DNA from: Micromonospora antibiotica
GTDB lineage: Bacteria; Actinomycetota; Actinomycetes; Mycobacteriales; Micromonosporaceae
Direction of reading: 5' to 3'
NCBI RefSeq assembly: GCF_017599305.1
Contig: NZ_JAGFWR010000016.1
Location: 62,001-126,000 of the forward strand
DNA: 64,000 nucleotides
The position numbers were made by a program, and so were the translations under genes. The notes beneath the pieces were generated by a model. That model was given only the letters and a program-made list of their open reading frames with translations, was not told the origin of the DNA and did not search any database. How positions within the stretch are numbered: the first letter of the stretch is position 1; every line of letters begins with the position of its first letter. Shown here piece by piece: positions 10,167 to 19,235 of this stretch.

Positions 10167-11828
10167 TCAGATAGGTCGAAGCTGGGAGTTGACTGGGACC
10201 GTGGGCAGCACCAGCCGCGACGGATGCGATGGATCATGCAGGATCTGCCGCAGCCCTGCGCGGAGCGTGATGGCCGTCCCGAGTGGTTCGCCGGTGCCGG
10301 GATTGCGCGCGTAGCGGGGATGGGCACCGCCCGAGACCTGCACCCGCAGCCGGTGCCCGACGGCGAAGCGGTGCGCCACCGGCCACAGTGCCACCGGCAC
10401 CCGGGTCACCCCGTCCGGGTCGACCGGGAACCGGCCGGGGGCCACCCGGACCAGACCGTCGGCGACGTTCCAGGACCGGCCGCGCCGGTCCACGTCGCAG
10501 AGCCGCACGAAGACGTCCAGGTACGACAGTTCGCTGCGGACGTGGATCTCCGCGTGGACCGGGCCGACCACCTCGACCGGGTCGGTCAACACCGCACCGG
10601 TGTAGACCAGCACGTCGGGGCGGGCCTCGACGGGACGGTTGTCGACCGGGCCGGCCCGCTGGGCGACCAGCAGCGGGCCACCCAGCGACGGGGTGGGGTC
10701 GGCGGGGTCGTACCGGATGGTGTCGGGGGCCGATTCGGCCGGTGGCTGCGGGGCGAGCCGGCCCCCGGCGTGCAGGTGCCACGGGGTCGCGGTGGCCGGC
10801 GGCGGCCAGTCGGGAAGGTCACGCCAGCCTCCGCCGTCCCCGCCGACGTGCACCCGCACCGGGGCGCGCGGCGGCGCGGGTCGGCCGTGCAGGTGGGCGT
10901 CGAGCCAGCCCAGCCCCTCCCGCAGCGACTCCGCCAGCAGGCCGGGGCTGCCGTGCGTCCACGGGCCGACGGTGAGCCGGGTGGGCACGCCCGCCGCCCG
11001 CAGCGCGGCGTGGTCGGCGAGCTGGGCGGGGAGGAAGATGTCCTGCCAGCCGCTGACCATCGCCACCGGGGCGCGCACCTCGGCGATCCGCGCGCCGAAG
11101 ACCCGGGTCCGCCAGTAGTCGGCGTCCGGGGTGTGGTGGTGCAGCCACTCCTGGAAGAACGGCACGGTCACCCCGGTCGCCACCCGGTCGGCCTCGGCCA
11201 GTGGCAGGTGGGCCAGGGCGGCGGCCAGCCGGGGCTGCCCGCGCTTGAGCTCCCACTGCCGGGCCAGCCACGGTACGGTCTGCGCCTGGAGCAGCTCGGC
11301 CCAGGTCAGCACGGTGTCCAGGGCGAAGGACTCCCCCGGGTACGTCGAGTCGCGGGTGGCCGAGGCGGTGACCACCGCGACCATCGCGGCCAGCTCCTCC
11401 CTCGCGTCGGCGGCCAGCGCCCACTGGACGAAACCCTGGTAGCTGGCCCCGAACATGCCGAACCGGCCGGTGTACCAGGGTTGCCGACGCAACCAGTCGA
11501 CGGTGTCGAGCCCGTCGTCGCGCTCGTGCACCAGCGGGTCGAACAGCCCGTCGGAGCCGTCGGTGCCCCGGCAGGACTGGATCACCAGGTGGAAACCGCG
11601 ACCGGCGACCAGCCGACCGAGCAGCCGCATCGGCCCGCCCCGCCCGTACGGCGTGCGGATCAGCACGGTCGGCGCACCGGGCAGCCGGGGGGCGTAGTGG
11701 TCGGTGCGCAGCCGCGCCCCGTCGCGGGCCCGGACCACGACGCCCCGGGTGACGTCGACCCGGTGGGTGGGCGCGGCCGGCAGCCGCAGCGCGGCGGCGG
11801 CGAGTCGGGCGAGCGAACGGTCCAGCAC
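10167..11828 (-). CDS. CocE/NonD-family alpha/beta hydrolase (X-Pro dipeptidyl-peptidase-like)
   Basis: A 553-residue two-domain serine hydrolase. The nucleophile is S129 in GASYQG; the Asp (SGWQDIF) and His (GPWTHG) complete the triad in family order. Residues after about 320 form the jelly-roll XPP C-terminal domain. Family members cleave esters or amides such as cocaine, glutaryl-acylases or X-Pro peptides; the substrate here is unknown. The GTG start is 5 nt after the stop of the MarR gene, so the two are co-transcribed and CocE is presumably under MarR control. No signal peptide is obvious. Confidence 0.9.
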   Translation of the reverse strand: MLDRSLARLAAAALRLPAAPTHRVDVTRGVVVRARDGARLRTDHYAPRLPGAPTVLIRTPYGRGGPMRLLGRLVAGRGFHLVIQSCRGTDGSDGLFDPLVHERDDGLDTVDWLRRQPWYTGRFGMFGASYQGFVQWALAADAREELAAMVAVVTASATRDSTYPGESFALDTVLTWAELLQAQTVPWLARQWELKRGQPRLAAALAHLPLAEADRVATGVTVPFFQEWLHHHTPDADYWRTRVFGARIAEVRAPVAMVSGWQDIFLPAQLADHAALRAAGVPTRLTVGPWTHGSPGLLAESLREGLGWLDAHLHGRPAPPRAPVRVHVGGDGGGWRDLPDWPPPATATPWHLHAGGRLAPQPPAESAPDTIRYDPADPTPSLGGPLLVAQRAGPVDNRPVEARPDVLVYTGAVLTDPVEVVGPVHAEIHVRSELSYLDVFVRLCDVDRRGRSWNVADGLVRVAPGRFPVDPDGVTRVPVALWPVAHRFAVGHRLRVQVSGGAHPRYARNPGTGEPLGTAITLRAGLRQILHDPSHPSRLVLPTVPVNSQLRPI

Positions 11829-11833
11829 GACGG

Positions 11834-12364
11834 TCAGTCCACCGGGCGGCGGGACGGCTCGGCGCGGGCGGCCCGCATGGCGTCGCGGTGCTCCCGCATG
11901 GAGGCGACCATGGTGGTCATGAACCGCTGCACGACCGCCAGCTCGTCGTCGGTGAACCGGGCCATCACCTCGTCGGTACGCCGCCCGAGCGGGCCGAAGA
12001 AGCTCATTGCCAGGGCGGCCCCCTGGTCGGCGTAGTGCAGGAACACCTTGCGCCGGTCGGCGGTGTCGCGGTCGCGGCGGATGTGCCCGGCGCGTTCCAG
12101 CCGGTCGATCAGCGCGGTCACCGACCCGGAGGAGAGATTCAGCTGTTCACCCAGCCGGCCGGGGGTGATCGGGTCGCCGAGCAGCTCGGCGTCCATCACG
12201 GCGATCAGGGCGTGCAGGTCGGTCGGGTTGAGCCCGTGCAGGCCGGCGAAGGCGTGCCCGATGTGCTGCGCGTCCACCGAGTAACGCCGCAGGTCGTTGG
12301 TGATGTCGGCCACCATCCGCCCGCGCGGATCGTCCCGCCGCCGATACATCTCGTGCGCTGCCAC
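11834..12364 (-). CDS. MarR-family transcriptional regulator
   Basis: A 176-residue winged-helix regulator. The HTH/wing core includes ITPGRLGEQLNLSSGSVTAL and DRLERAGHIRRDRDTADRR, the canonical MarR recognition helix and wing. It is divergent from an MMPL exporter and co-directional with the CocE hydrolase. This is the layout of a ligand-responsive regulator controlling an efflux pump and a degrading enzyme. I used the GTG start; an ATG five codons in is an alternative. The intergenic region has a candidate inverted-repeat operator. Confidence 0.9.
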   Translation of the reverse strand: MAAHEMYRRRDDPRGRMVADITNDLRRYSVDAQHIGHAFAGLHGLNPTDLHALIAVMDAELLGDPITPGRLGEQLNLSSGSVTALIDRLERAGHIRRDRDTADRRKVFLHYADQGAALAMSFFGPLGRRTDEVMARFTDDELAVVQRFMTTMVASMREHRDAMRAARAEPSRRPVD

Positions 12365-12420
12365 GCCCGCCGTCGCCCCCTGTCGATGCGCCCGGTTGCA
12401 GCATAGAACAGCTACCGATA

Positions 12421-12437
12421 ATCTCGTCCATCAAGAT
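12421..12437. promoter_or_regulatory. Candidate MarR operator
   Basis: ATCTCG-TCCAT-CAAGAT is an inverted repeat of ATCTTG-type half-sites with one mismatch. It is the only A/T-rich symmetric element between the divergent marR and MMPL genes, and it resembles ATCTTGAT-ATCAAGAT sites of other MarR proteins. Confidence 0.5.
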
Positions 12438-12495
12438 ACTCGAAGGGCGGGCTATCTCCCCGTCCGGCGTCCCCCACCGACCAAGAGGGCATCCG

Positions 12496-14616
12496 ATGTC
12501 TCTGTTCACCCGCGTCGCCCGCAGCCGGCTCGCCGCCTGGCTCACCGTGGTCGCCGCGATCGTCGTCGGCGCGATCGTCTTCGGCCTGCCCAAGCCCGAC
12601 AACCCCGCCCCCGTCTCGACCACCGGCCTGTCCGTGCAGTGGCAGTCGACCCAGGTGGAACGCCTCCAGGAACAGCTGCCGCAACGCGACGTCCAACCGG
12701 CCATCGTCGTGGTCAGCCGGGACGACGGCGCGGCCCTGACCGACGCCGACCGGGCCGCCGTCACCGGACGCGCAGGCGCGCTGGGCCGGCTCGCCGTCGG
12801 CGGTCAGGTCAGCCCACCCCAGGTCTCCCCGGACGGCACCGTCGCGCTGCTCGCCGTCCCGCTGGACACCGCCGGCGGCCAGCAGGCCGTCGCCGACGAG
12901 GTGGCCCAGGTACGCGACGCCCTCACCGGCCTCCCCGACGGGATCACCGTCGCGGTCACCGGGGCACCCGCCTTCACCGCCGACCTGACCAAGGTCTTCG
13001 AAGGCGCCGACATCACCCTGCTCGCGGTCACCGCCGGCGTCGTCGCCCTGCTGCTGCTGATCACCTACCGCAGCCCGTTCCTGTGGATCGTGCCGCTGAT
13101 CGTCGTCGCCGCCACCGAACAGCTCACCCTGCGGGCCGTCGACACCATCGTCCCGGCCGTCGGCATCAACCTCCAGGAGGGCGCGGTCACCGGCATCGCC
13201 AGCGTGCTGGTCTTCGGCGCCGCCACCGACTACGCCCTGCTGCTCATCGCCCGCTACCGCGAGGAACTGCGCCGCCACGAGGACCGGTTCGCCGCCATGC
13301 GCGCCGCCGTACGCCGTACCGCCGAACCGATCCTGGCCAGCGGCGGCACCGTCGTGCTCGGCGTACTCACCCTGCTGCTCTCCGAGCAGGAGACCAACCG
13401 CGCGCTCGCCGTGGCCTGCGCCACCGGGGTCGTGTTCGCCATGCTCTCGGCGCTGTTCGTGCTGCCCGCCGTGCTGGTCATCTTCGGCCGGGGACTGTTC
13501 TGGCCGTTCGTGCCGAAGGTCGGCGGCCCGGCCCGGGAGGGCAAGCTGTGGGGCCGGCTCGGCGCGGCCGTGGTCCGCCGCCCGGTGCCCGTCGCCGCGC
13601 TCGCCACCCTACTGCTCGCCGGCCTCGCCCTCGGCGGCCTCGGCATCCGCACCGGCCTGTCCGAAACCGAACAGTTCCGGGTCGAGCCGGAGGCGGTCGC
13701 CGGAGCCCAGACCCTGGCCCGCGCCTTCCCCGCCGGCACCACCCAGCCGGTGGCCGTCCTCACCAACCCGGCCGCCGCCCCGGCGGTCACCCGGGTCGCC
13801 GCCGCCGTGCCCGGTGTCGCCTCCGCCCGGCCCGGCCCGGCCGGCGGCAACGTGGCCCAGGTCGACGTGGTGCTGACCGACGAACCGGGCACCCCGGCAT
13901 CCGACCGGGCCGTCGAGGCGCTGCGCGACGCCGTCGCCGCCGTACCCGACTCCGCCCCACCGGCCGTCGAGGGCGTCGACCCGCCCGACGGCGCGCTCGT
14001 CGGGGGCACCGTCGCCGCGACGTACGACTCCGACGAGGCCAACACCCGCGACCTGTGGCTGATCCTGCCGATCATCCTGGTGCTCGTCCTCGCCGTGCTG
14101 GTGCTGCTGCTGCGCGGCCTGCTCGCCCCGCTGCTGCTGGTGCTCACCGTGATCGCGTCCTTCTTCGCCAGCCTCGGCGCGGCCTGGCTGCTCTTCGACC
14201 ACGTGCTGGGCTTCCCCGCGCTGGACAGCGGGGTACTCCTGCTGGCCTTCGTGTTCCTCGTCGCGCTCGGCGTGGACTACAACATCTTCCTGGTCACCCG
14301 GGCCCGGGAGGACGCCCGTCTCACCGGTACCCGGGACGGGATGCTGTCCGCCCTGCGGGTCACCGGCGGGGTGATCACCAGCGCGGGCATCCTGCTCGCC
14401 GCGGTCTTCGCCGTCCTGGGCGTGCTGCCGCTGATCCTGCTGACCCAGATCGGGATCATCGTGTGCCTCGGTGTGCTGCTCGACACACTGCTGGTGCGTA
14501 CGGTGCTGGTGCCGGCCCTGGCGTTCGTGCTCGGCGACCGCTTCTGGTGGCCGGGCCGCATCCACCGGGACACCCCCGACTCGGCCATCACCCCCGAGCC
14601 AGCCGCCCACCCCTGA
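12496..14616 (+). CDS. MMPL-family RND transporter
   Basis: A 706-residue inner-membrane exporter with the MMPL plan. One N-terminal TM (about 15-35) is followed by an extracytoplasmic porter domain, then a TM bundle (about 170-340). The second half repeats this: TM at about 370-390, a second porter domain, and a TM bundle at about 515-690. The TM4 proton-relay region reads FGAATDYALLLIARYREE and its duplicate is ALGVDYNIFLVTRARED, both with the essential Asp-Tyr. MMPL proteins export lipids or drugs. Divergence from marR suggests inducible export. Confidence 0.92.
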   Translation: MSLFTRVARSRLAAWLTVVAAIVVGAIVFGLPKPDNPAPVSTTGLSVQWQSTQVERLQEQLPQRDVQPAIVVVSRDDGAALTDADRAAVTGRAGALGRLAVGGQVSPPQVSPDGTVALLAVPLDTAGGQQAVADEVAQVRDALTGLPDGITVAVTGAPAFTADLTKVFEGADITLLAVTAGVVALLLLITYRSPFLWIVPLIVVAATEQLTLRAVDTIVPAVGINLQEGAVTGIASVLVFGAATDYALLLIARYREELRRHEDRFAAMRAAVRRTAEPILASGGTVVLGVLTLLLSEQETNRALAVACATGVVFAMLSALFVLPAVLVIFGRGLFWPFVPKVGGPAREGKLWGRLGAAVVRRPVPVAALATLLLAGLALGGLGIRTGLSETEQFRVEPEAVAGAQTLARAFPAGTTQPVAVLTNPAAAPAVTRVAAAVPGVASARPGPAGGNVAQVDVVLTDEPGTPASDRAVEALRDAVAAVPDSAPPAVEGVDPPDGALVGGTVAATYDSDEANTRDLWLILPIILVLVLAVLVLLLRGLLAPLLLVLTVIASFFASLGAAWLLFDHVLGFPALDSGVLLLAFVFLVALGVDYNIFLVTRAREDARLTGTRDGMLSALRVTGGVITSAGILLAAVFAVLGVLPLILLTQIGIIVCLGVLLDTLLVRTVLVPALAFVLGDRFWWPGRIHRDTPDSAITPEPAAHP

Positions 14617-15326
14617 CCCAGCCGCCCCCGCCACGGACGGCACCACCCCACGAGACTGAACCGACCTCCACCCTCCGCCCACCCCGCATTTCCAGCCATC
14701 TCCCACCCCAGCTCCCTCGCTACCGACCCTCACCCCACCTCCCACCGGCCCCTCGCTCCCGGCCCCTCGCACCACCTCCGTCCCCGCTCCGGGCGCCCGC
14801 GAGCAAGATCGCGCTCGATCCTGGTTGTAGTTGCCTCCGCAGCTTCGAACACCACTACAACCTTGTTCGAGGGCGAACACGGGCGGCGGGCGCGGACGGG
14901 CCGGGACGCGGCGGACAGCGGACGCGGGCACGAGCGGCGGGGTGGGCGAGCGCGGGCGACGGGCGACGGGCGACGAACACGGCCGGCGGGACGGGTGGGC
15001 GGAGGTGCGGGAATGTGGTGCCGGTCACGGCCGGCCCGGTCAGCGGGAGCAGTGCCGAGACGGGCCTTCCCGGGCCCGCGTACGCTAGGAGACCGACCAG
15101 TAGGGTCGACTCCCCCCGGCACCGACACCGACGATCACTGTGGCCTCGTCCGCCGTGACCGTCGCGACCGGGTGCCCGACCGGCCCACCGGGGCCGGCAG
15201 GATGCCGGTGGGAGCGGCAGACCCGCAGCTGGCACGGCCGCAACAGCAGTTCCGGCCGAGTTCCGGGCGGCGTCGGGGGTGACCCCGACACCTGACCCGG
15301 CAACCGCAGACAGGAGTATGGAGGGT
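14617..15326. other. 700-nt intergenic region with an inverted repeat; typA leader
   Basis: No gene is convincing on either strand. At 14823-14862 lie 9-nt arms GGTTGTAGT / ACTACAACC around 22 nt, in a locally A/T-richer island. Further 3', TACGCT at 15081 is a possible -10 for typA with a leader of about 240 nt. C-rich low-complexity sequence follows the MMPL stop. Confidence 0.6.
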
Positions 15327-17195
15327 ATGCAGCTTCGCACCGACCTCCGCAATGTCGCCATCATCGCCCACGTCGACCACGGCAAAACGACCCTGGTCGA
15401 CGCCATGTTGCGGCAGGCCGGCGCCTATGGGGCCCGTGGTGAGAACACCGAGCGCGTCATGGACTCGATGGATCTCGAACGGGAAAAGGGCATCACCATC
15501 CTGGCCAAGAACACCGGCGTGCGCTACCTGCCGGCGGACGGCTCCGACCCGGTCACCATCAACATCATCGACACCCCCGGCCACGCCGACTTCGGCGGTG
15601 AGGTCGAGCGCGGCCTGACCATGGTCGACGGGGTGGTGCTGCTGGTCGACGCCAGTGAGGGCCCGCTGCCGCAGACCCGGTTCGTGCTCCGCAAGGCGCT
15701 CAAGGCCCGGATGCCGATCATCCTGGTGATCAACAAGGTGGACCGGCCCGACGCCCGGATCAAGGAGGTCGTGGACGACACCTACGAGCTCTTCCTCGAC
15801 CTGGACGCCGACGAGGAGCAGATCGACTTCCCGATCGTCTACGCCTGCGCCCGCGACGGCATCGCCTCGCTGACCCAGCCCGCCGACGGCTCGGTGCCCG
15901 GCGACAGCACCAGCCTGGAGCCGCTGTTCCGGACCCTGCTCGACACCATCCCGCCGCCCTCCTACGACGAGGGTGCCCCGTTGCAGGCGCACGTCACCAA
16001 CCTGGACGCCTCGCCGTTCCTCGGTCGGTTGGCGCTGTGCCGGGTGCGTCAGGGCACCATCAGCAAGGGCCAGACGGTGGCCTGGTGCCGCACCGACGGC
16101 AACACCCAACGCGTCCGCATCTCCGAGATGCTGATGACCGAGGGCATGGAGCGTAAGCCCGCCGACTCGGCCGGGCCGGGCGACATCATCGCCGTCGCCG
16201 GCATCCCCGAGATCATGATCGGTGAGACCCTGGCCGACGCGGAGAACCCGATCCCGCTGCCGCTGATCACCGTGGACGAGCCGGCCATCTCGATGACCAT
16301 CGGCACCAACACCTCACCGCTGGTCGGTCGGGTCAAGGGCGCCAAGGTCACCGCCCGGATGGTCAAGGACCGGCTCGACAAGGAGCTGGTCGGCAACGTG
16401 TCACTGCGGATCCTGCCCACCGAGCGGCCGGACGCCTGGGAGGTGCAGGGCCGTGGCGAGCTGGCCCTGGCGATCCTGGTCGAGCAGATGCGCCGGGAGT
16501 CCTACGAGCTGACCGTCGGCAAGCCGCAGGTGGTCACCAAGGAGATCGACGGCAAGACCTGCGAGCCGGTCGAGCGGTTGACCATCGACGCGCCGGAGGA
16601 GTACCTGGGCGCGATCACCCAGCTCCTGGCCACCCGCAAGGGCCGGATGGAGCAGCTGGTCAACCACGGCACCGGCTGGATCCGGATGGAGTGGCTGGTG
16701 CCGGCGCGGGGCCTGATCGGCTTCCGCACCGAGTTCCTCACCGACACCCGGGGCACCGGCATCCTGCACCACGTCTTCGAGTCGTACGAGCCGTGGTTCG
16801 GTGAGCTGCGCACCCGCAACAACGGGTCGCTGGTGGCCGACCGCTCCGGTGTGGTCACCCCGTTCGCGATGATCAACCTCCAGGAGCGCGGCCAGCTCTT
16901 CGTCGAGCCCACCACCGAGGTGTACGAGGGCATGATCGTCGGGGAGAACTCCCGTTCCGACGACATGGACGTCAACATCACCAAGGAGAAGAAGCTCACC
17001 AACATGCGGGCCTCGACGTCCGACGAGACCGAGAAGCTGATCCCCCCGCGCAAGCTCTCCCTGGAGCAGGCGCTGGAGTTCTGCCGCGAGGACGAGTGCG
17101 TCGAGGTGACCCCGGTCGCCGTACGCATCCGCAAGGTGGTGCTGGACCAGACCCAGCGGGGCCGGATGGCCGCCCGCCGCAAGCACGCCGGCTGA
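15327..17195 (+). CDS. typA: Translational GTPase TypA/BipA
   Basis: 622 residues, an EF-G-like ribosome-associated GTPase involved in 50S assembly and stress adaptation. G1 is AHVDHGKTT (14-22), G3 is DTPGHADFGGE and G4 is NKVD; domain V and the BipA-specific C-terminus follow (EGMIVGENSRSDDMDVN, then KKLTNMR). I chose the ATG giving MQLRTDLRNVAIIAHVDHGK, the usual N-terminus. GGAGGG is only 2 nt before it, and an ATG three codons upstream has its own GGAG, so the exact start is uncertain. A hairpin terminator follows the stop. Confidence 0.96.
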   Translation: MQLRTDLRNVAIIAHVDHGKTTLVDAMLRQAGAYGARGENTERVMDSMDLEREKGITILAKNTGVRYLPADGSDPVTINIIDTPGHADFGGEVERGLTMVDGVVLLVDASEGPLPQTRFVLRKALKARMPIILVINKVDRPDARIKEVVDDTYELFLDLDADEEQIDFPIVYACARDGIASLTQPADGSVPGDSTSLEPLFRTLLDTIPPPSYDEGAPLQAHVTNLDASPFLGRLALCRVRQGTISKGQTVAWCRTDGNTQRVRISEMLMTEGMERKPADSAGPGDIIAVAGIPEIMIGETLADAENPIPLPLITVDEPAISMTIGTNTSPLVGRVKGAKVTARMVKDRLDKELVGNVSLRILPTERPDAWEVQGRGELALAILVEQMRRESYELTVGKPQVVTKEIDGKTCEPVERLTIDAPEEYLGAITQLLATRKGRMEQLVNHGTGWIRMEWLVPARGLIGFRTEFLTDTRGTGILHHVFESYEPWFGELRTRNNGSLVADRSGVVTPFAMINLQERGQLFVEPTTEVYEGMIVGENSRSDDMDVNITKEKKLTNMRASTSDETEKLIPPRKLSLEQALEFCREDECVEVTPVAVRIRKVVLDQTQRGRMAARRKHAG

Positions 17196-17212
17196 ACCAC
17201 CCCGCAGCACCC

Positions 17213-17249
17213 CGGAGCCCCGGTCCGCCACGCGCGGCCCGGGGCTCCG
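17213..17249 (+). terminator. typA terminator
   Basis: An 11-bp perfect stem (CGGAGCCCCGG / CCGGGGCTCCG) with a 15-nt loop, 18 nt past the stop. Confidence 0.75.
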
Positions 17250-17289
17250 CCCTGCCCGACCGGGAGCCGACCGACGGGACGGGAGACCG

Positions 17290-17409
17290 GGGCCGAACCG
17301 GCCGCCCGGAGTGCGGCGGCGGGATGGCGCGGGTAGGGCGGGCTCGACCGTCGGGCCGCCCGGGAGTAAGGCGGACGGGGTGGGCGGGCTCGACCGTCGG
17401 GCCGCCCGG
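17290..17409. repeat. Degenerate 46-bp tandem repeat with a perfect 28-bp core
   Basis: A 28-bp core is identical at 17336-17363 and 17382-17409 (period 46). A decayed earlier copy lies near 17294 (CGGCCGCCCGGAGTGCGGCGG). Non-coding, between typA and the next gene. Confidence 0.85.
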
Positions 17410-17473
17410 ACGACGGGGGCCGTGCCCACCGGTCGCCTCGCCTCGGCGGCCCCCGTGCCCGCAGGCGGTCCGC

Positions 17474-17479
17474 TACCGT
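17474..17479 (+). promoter_or_regulatory. Leaderless -10 box (TACCGT)
   Basis: TACCGT followed by 6 nt and the ATG of the serine hydrolase. Confidence 0.55.
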
Positions 17480-17485
17480 CACGGC

Positions 17486-18331
17486 ATGACCTGGGATGAC
17501 CTCGACGCCCGGCTGGACCGGGTGCCCGGCACCGTCTCGGCGTACGTGGGTCGGCTCGACGCACCGGCCACCTGGACCCGTACCCCCGACGCCACCCACT
17601 ACGCGGCCAGCACCATGAAGGTCGCGGTGCTGCTGGCGCTGCACCGGGCCGCCGAGGCGGGCACCCTCGACCTGGACGTCCCGGTGCCGGTGGTCGACGA
17701 GTTCGACTCGGCCCAGCCGGGGGCGCCCCGGTTCTCCTGCGCCCGCCACTACGACAACGACGACGCGGTCTGGGAGCGGTTGGGCGGGCAGGCCACCCCG
17801 CGTTGGCTGGCCGACCGGATGATCACCCGGTCCAGCAACCTCGCCACCAACCTGATCATCGACCGGGTCGGGCTGCCCGCCGTCGCCCAGGCGTGGCAGC
17901 TCGCCGGGGCCCGGCACAGCGTCACCGGTCGGGGCATCGAGGACGCCGCCGCCCGGGAGGCCGGCATCACCAACCTGGTCACCCCGGCCGACCTGGCGGC
18001 GCTGCTCGGCGGGCTGGCCACCGGTGCCGAACACCCCGGACCGCTGGCCTCCCCGGCCGCCTGCGCCGCCATGCTGGACGTGCTGCTGGCCCAGCGGCAC
18101 CGGGAGGATCTCGCCGCCGGGCTGCCCGACGGCACCCGGATCGCCCACAAGAACGGCTGGGTACGCGGGGTACGGCACGGTGCCGGCGTGGTCCTGCCCG
18201 ACGACGCCCCGGCGTACGTGATCGCCGTCTGCACCACCACCGACCTGGCCGCCTCCCCCGACGACGCCTGCCGACTGGTCGCGGAGATCTCGGCAACGGC
18301 CTGGGCGGCCCGACACGACCTGGCCGGCTGA
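17486..18331 (+). CDS. Class A beta-lactamase-fold serine hydrolase
   Basis: 281 residues with the penicillin-recognising fold. The nucleophile motif is STMK (S42, K45), the second motif SSN (116-118), and the usual K-T/S-G is replaced by KNG (222-224, in HKNGW). There is no signal peptide, unlike a true beta-lactamase, so it may act in the cytoplasm on a cell-wall peptide or ester. A conserved HKNGW variant is known in uncharacterised actinobacterial relatives. A leaderless promoter supports the ATG. Downstream genes include a muropeptide epimerase and an NlpC/P60 peptidase, which suggests a wall-recycling context, though a divergent phosphatase lies between. Confidence 0.85.
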   Translation: MTWDDLDARLDRVPGTVSAYVGRLDAPATWTRTPDATHYAASTMKVAVLLALHRAAEAGTLDLDVPVPVVDEFDSAQPGAPRFSCARHYDNDDAVWERLGGQATPRWLADRMITRSSNLATNLIIDRVGLPAVAQAWQLAGARHSVTGRGIEDAAAREAGITNLVTPADLAALLGGLATGAEHPGPLASPAACAAMLDVLLAQRHREDLAAGLPDGTRIAHKNGWVRGVRHGAGVVLPDDAPAYVIAVCTTTDLAASPDDACRLVAEISATAWAARHDLAG

Positions 18332-18394
18332 CCCGCAACGGTCCGCCCGCCACGATCGGCTGACCGGCCCGGCTGGGCCCAGGTCAGCCCGGTG

Positions 18395-19192
18395 TCACTC
18401 CAGCAGGTGCGCCCGCAGGGCGACGCGGACCTCGGCGGTCACCCCCAACCCGTCCACCAGGTACGCGTCGAACGACCCGAACATCCGGCGCACCTCGTCG
18501 TAGCCCGCGTCCAGGTACTCGGGGCGGACCTCCAGCACCGCCTGCGCCGTCTCCGGGTCCAGCTCCGGCCGGCGACGCAGCATCGCCGCCGACATGGTCG
18601 CCCGCGACTCCACCGTCAGGTCGTTGTGCCGCAGGTAGTCGGCCCGCACCGTCGCCTCGTCGACGCCGAGTGCGGTGAGCAGCACCACCGCCAGCCACCC
18701 GGTGCGGTCCTTGCCGGCCGAGCAGTGGAACAGCAACGGCAGGTGGGCCGGATCGGCCGCCAGCCGCACCGCGTGGGCGAAGCCCTCCCGGGCCACCGCG
18801 CCGCTGACGAACCAGCGGTAGACCTCCGCCATCGCCGCCGCCGCACCCCGCCGGGCCAGCTCGTCGTACCCGGTGAGGTCGTGACCGTGCAGCACCGCCG
18901 ACAGGTAGGTGAACCCGGGGTGCGCCGGGTCGAGCACCGGCAACCGGACCAGACGGGGGTCACCGACCAGCCGGTTCGGCGGGGCGAGCGCGGTCTCCGA
19001 GTCGTCGCGCAGGTCCACCACGCAGGCCGGGGCGAGCCGGCCCAGCACCGTCAGGTCGGCCTCGGTCAACCGCCCCAGCGCCGGGGTCCGGATCAGCCGG
19101 CCCACGCGTACCCGCCGCCCGTCCGTGGTGGGTAGTCCGCCCAGGTCACGGGCGTTCGGTGCGCCCACCAGCTGCCAGTCCCGCACGCTCAT
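18395..19192 (-). CDS. Tyrosine-protein phosphatase (MptpB/DSP-like)
   Basis: 265 residues. The phosphatase loop is HCSAGKDRTG (C157, R163), the C-x5-R signature with the K-D variant typical of the MptpB/tyrosine-phosphatase-3 group, which can also act on phosphoinositides. The N-terminus (NARDLGGLPT) is the family's usual opening. AAGGGGAGG lies 4 nt before the ATG. It is divergent from the dipeptide epimerase with only 43 nt between the starts, and convergent with the serine hydrolase. The substrate is unknown. Confidence 0.9.
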   Translation of the reverse strand: MSVRDWQLVGAPNARDLGGLPTTDGRRVRVGRLIRTPALGRLTEADLTVLGRLAPACVVDLRDDSETALAPPNRLVGDPRLVRLPVLDPAHPGFTYLSAVLHGHDLTGYDELARRGAAAAMAEVYRWFVSGAVAREGFAHAVRLAADPAHLPLLFHCSAGKDRTGWLAVVLLTALGVDEATVRADYLRHNDLTVESRATMSAAMLRRRPELDPETAQAVLEVRPEYLDAGYDEVRRMFGSFDAYLVDGLGVTAEVRVALRAHLLE

Positions 19193-19222
19193 CGGCCTCC
19201 CCTTCCGGCGACATGGTGCGTA

Positions 19223-19228
19223 TAGGGT
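19223..19228 (+). promoter_or_regulatory. Leaderless -10 box (TAGGGT) of the epimerase
   Basis: TAGGGT (within TATAGGGT) followed by 7 nt and ATG. Confidence 0.65.
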
Positions 19229-19235
19229 GCCGCAC

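Noticed and set aside
10145..10187. Inverted repeat TCCCAGCT / AGCTGGGA near the cocE stop
   Set aside because: The 27-nt loop contains the stop codon and the stem is only 8 bp; weak as a terminator.
12297..15158. A long plus-strand frame across the MMPL gene and beyond
   Set aside because: It overlaps MMPL in another frame, is Arg/Pro-rich and continues through the gene-free spacer without a conserved motif.
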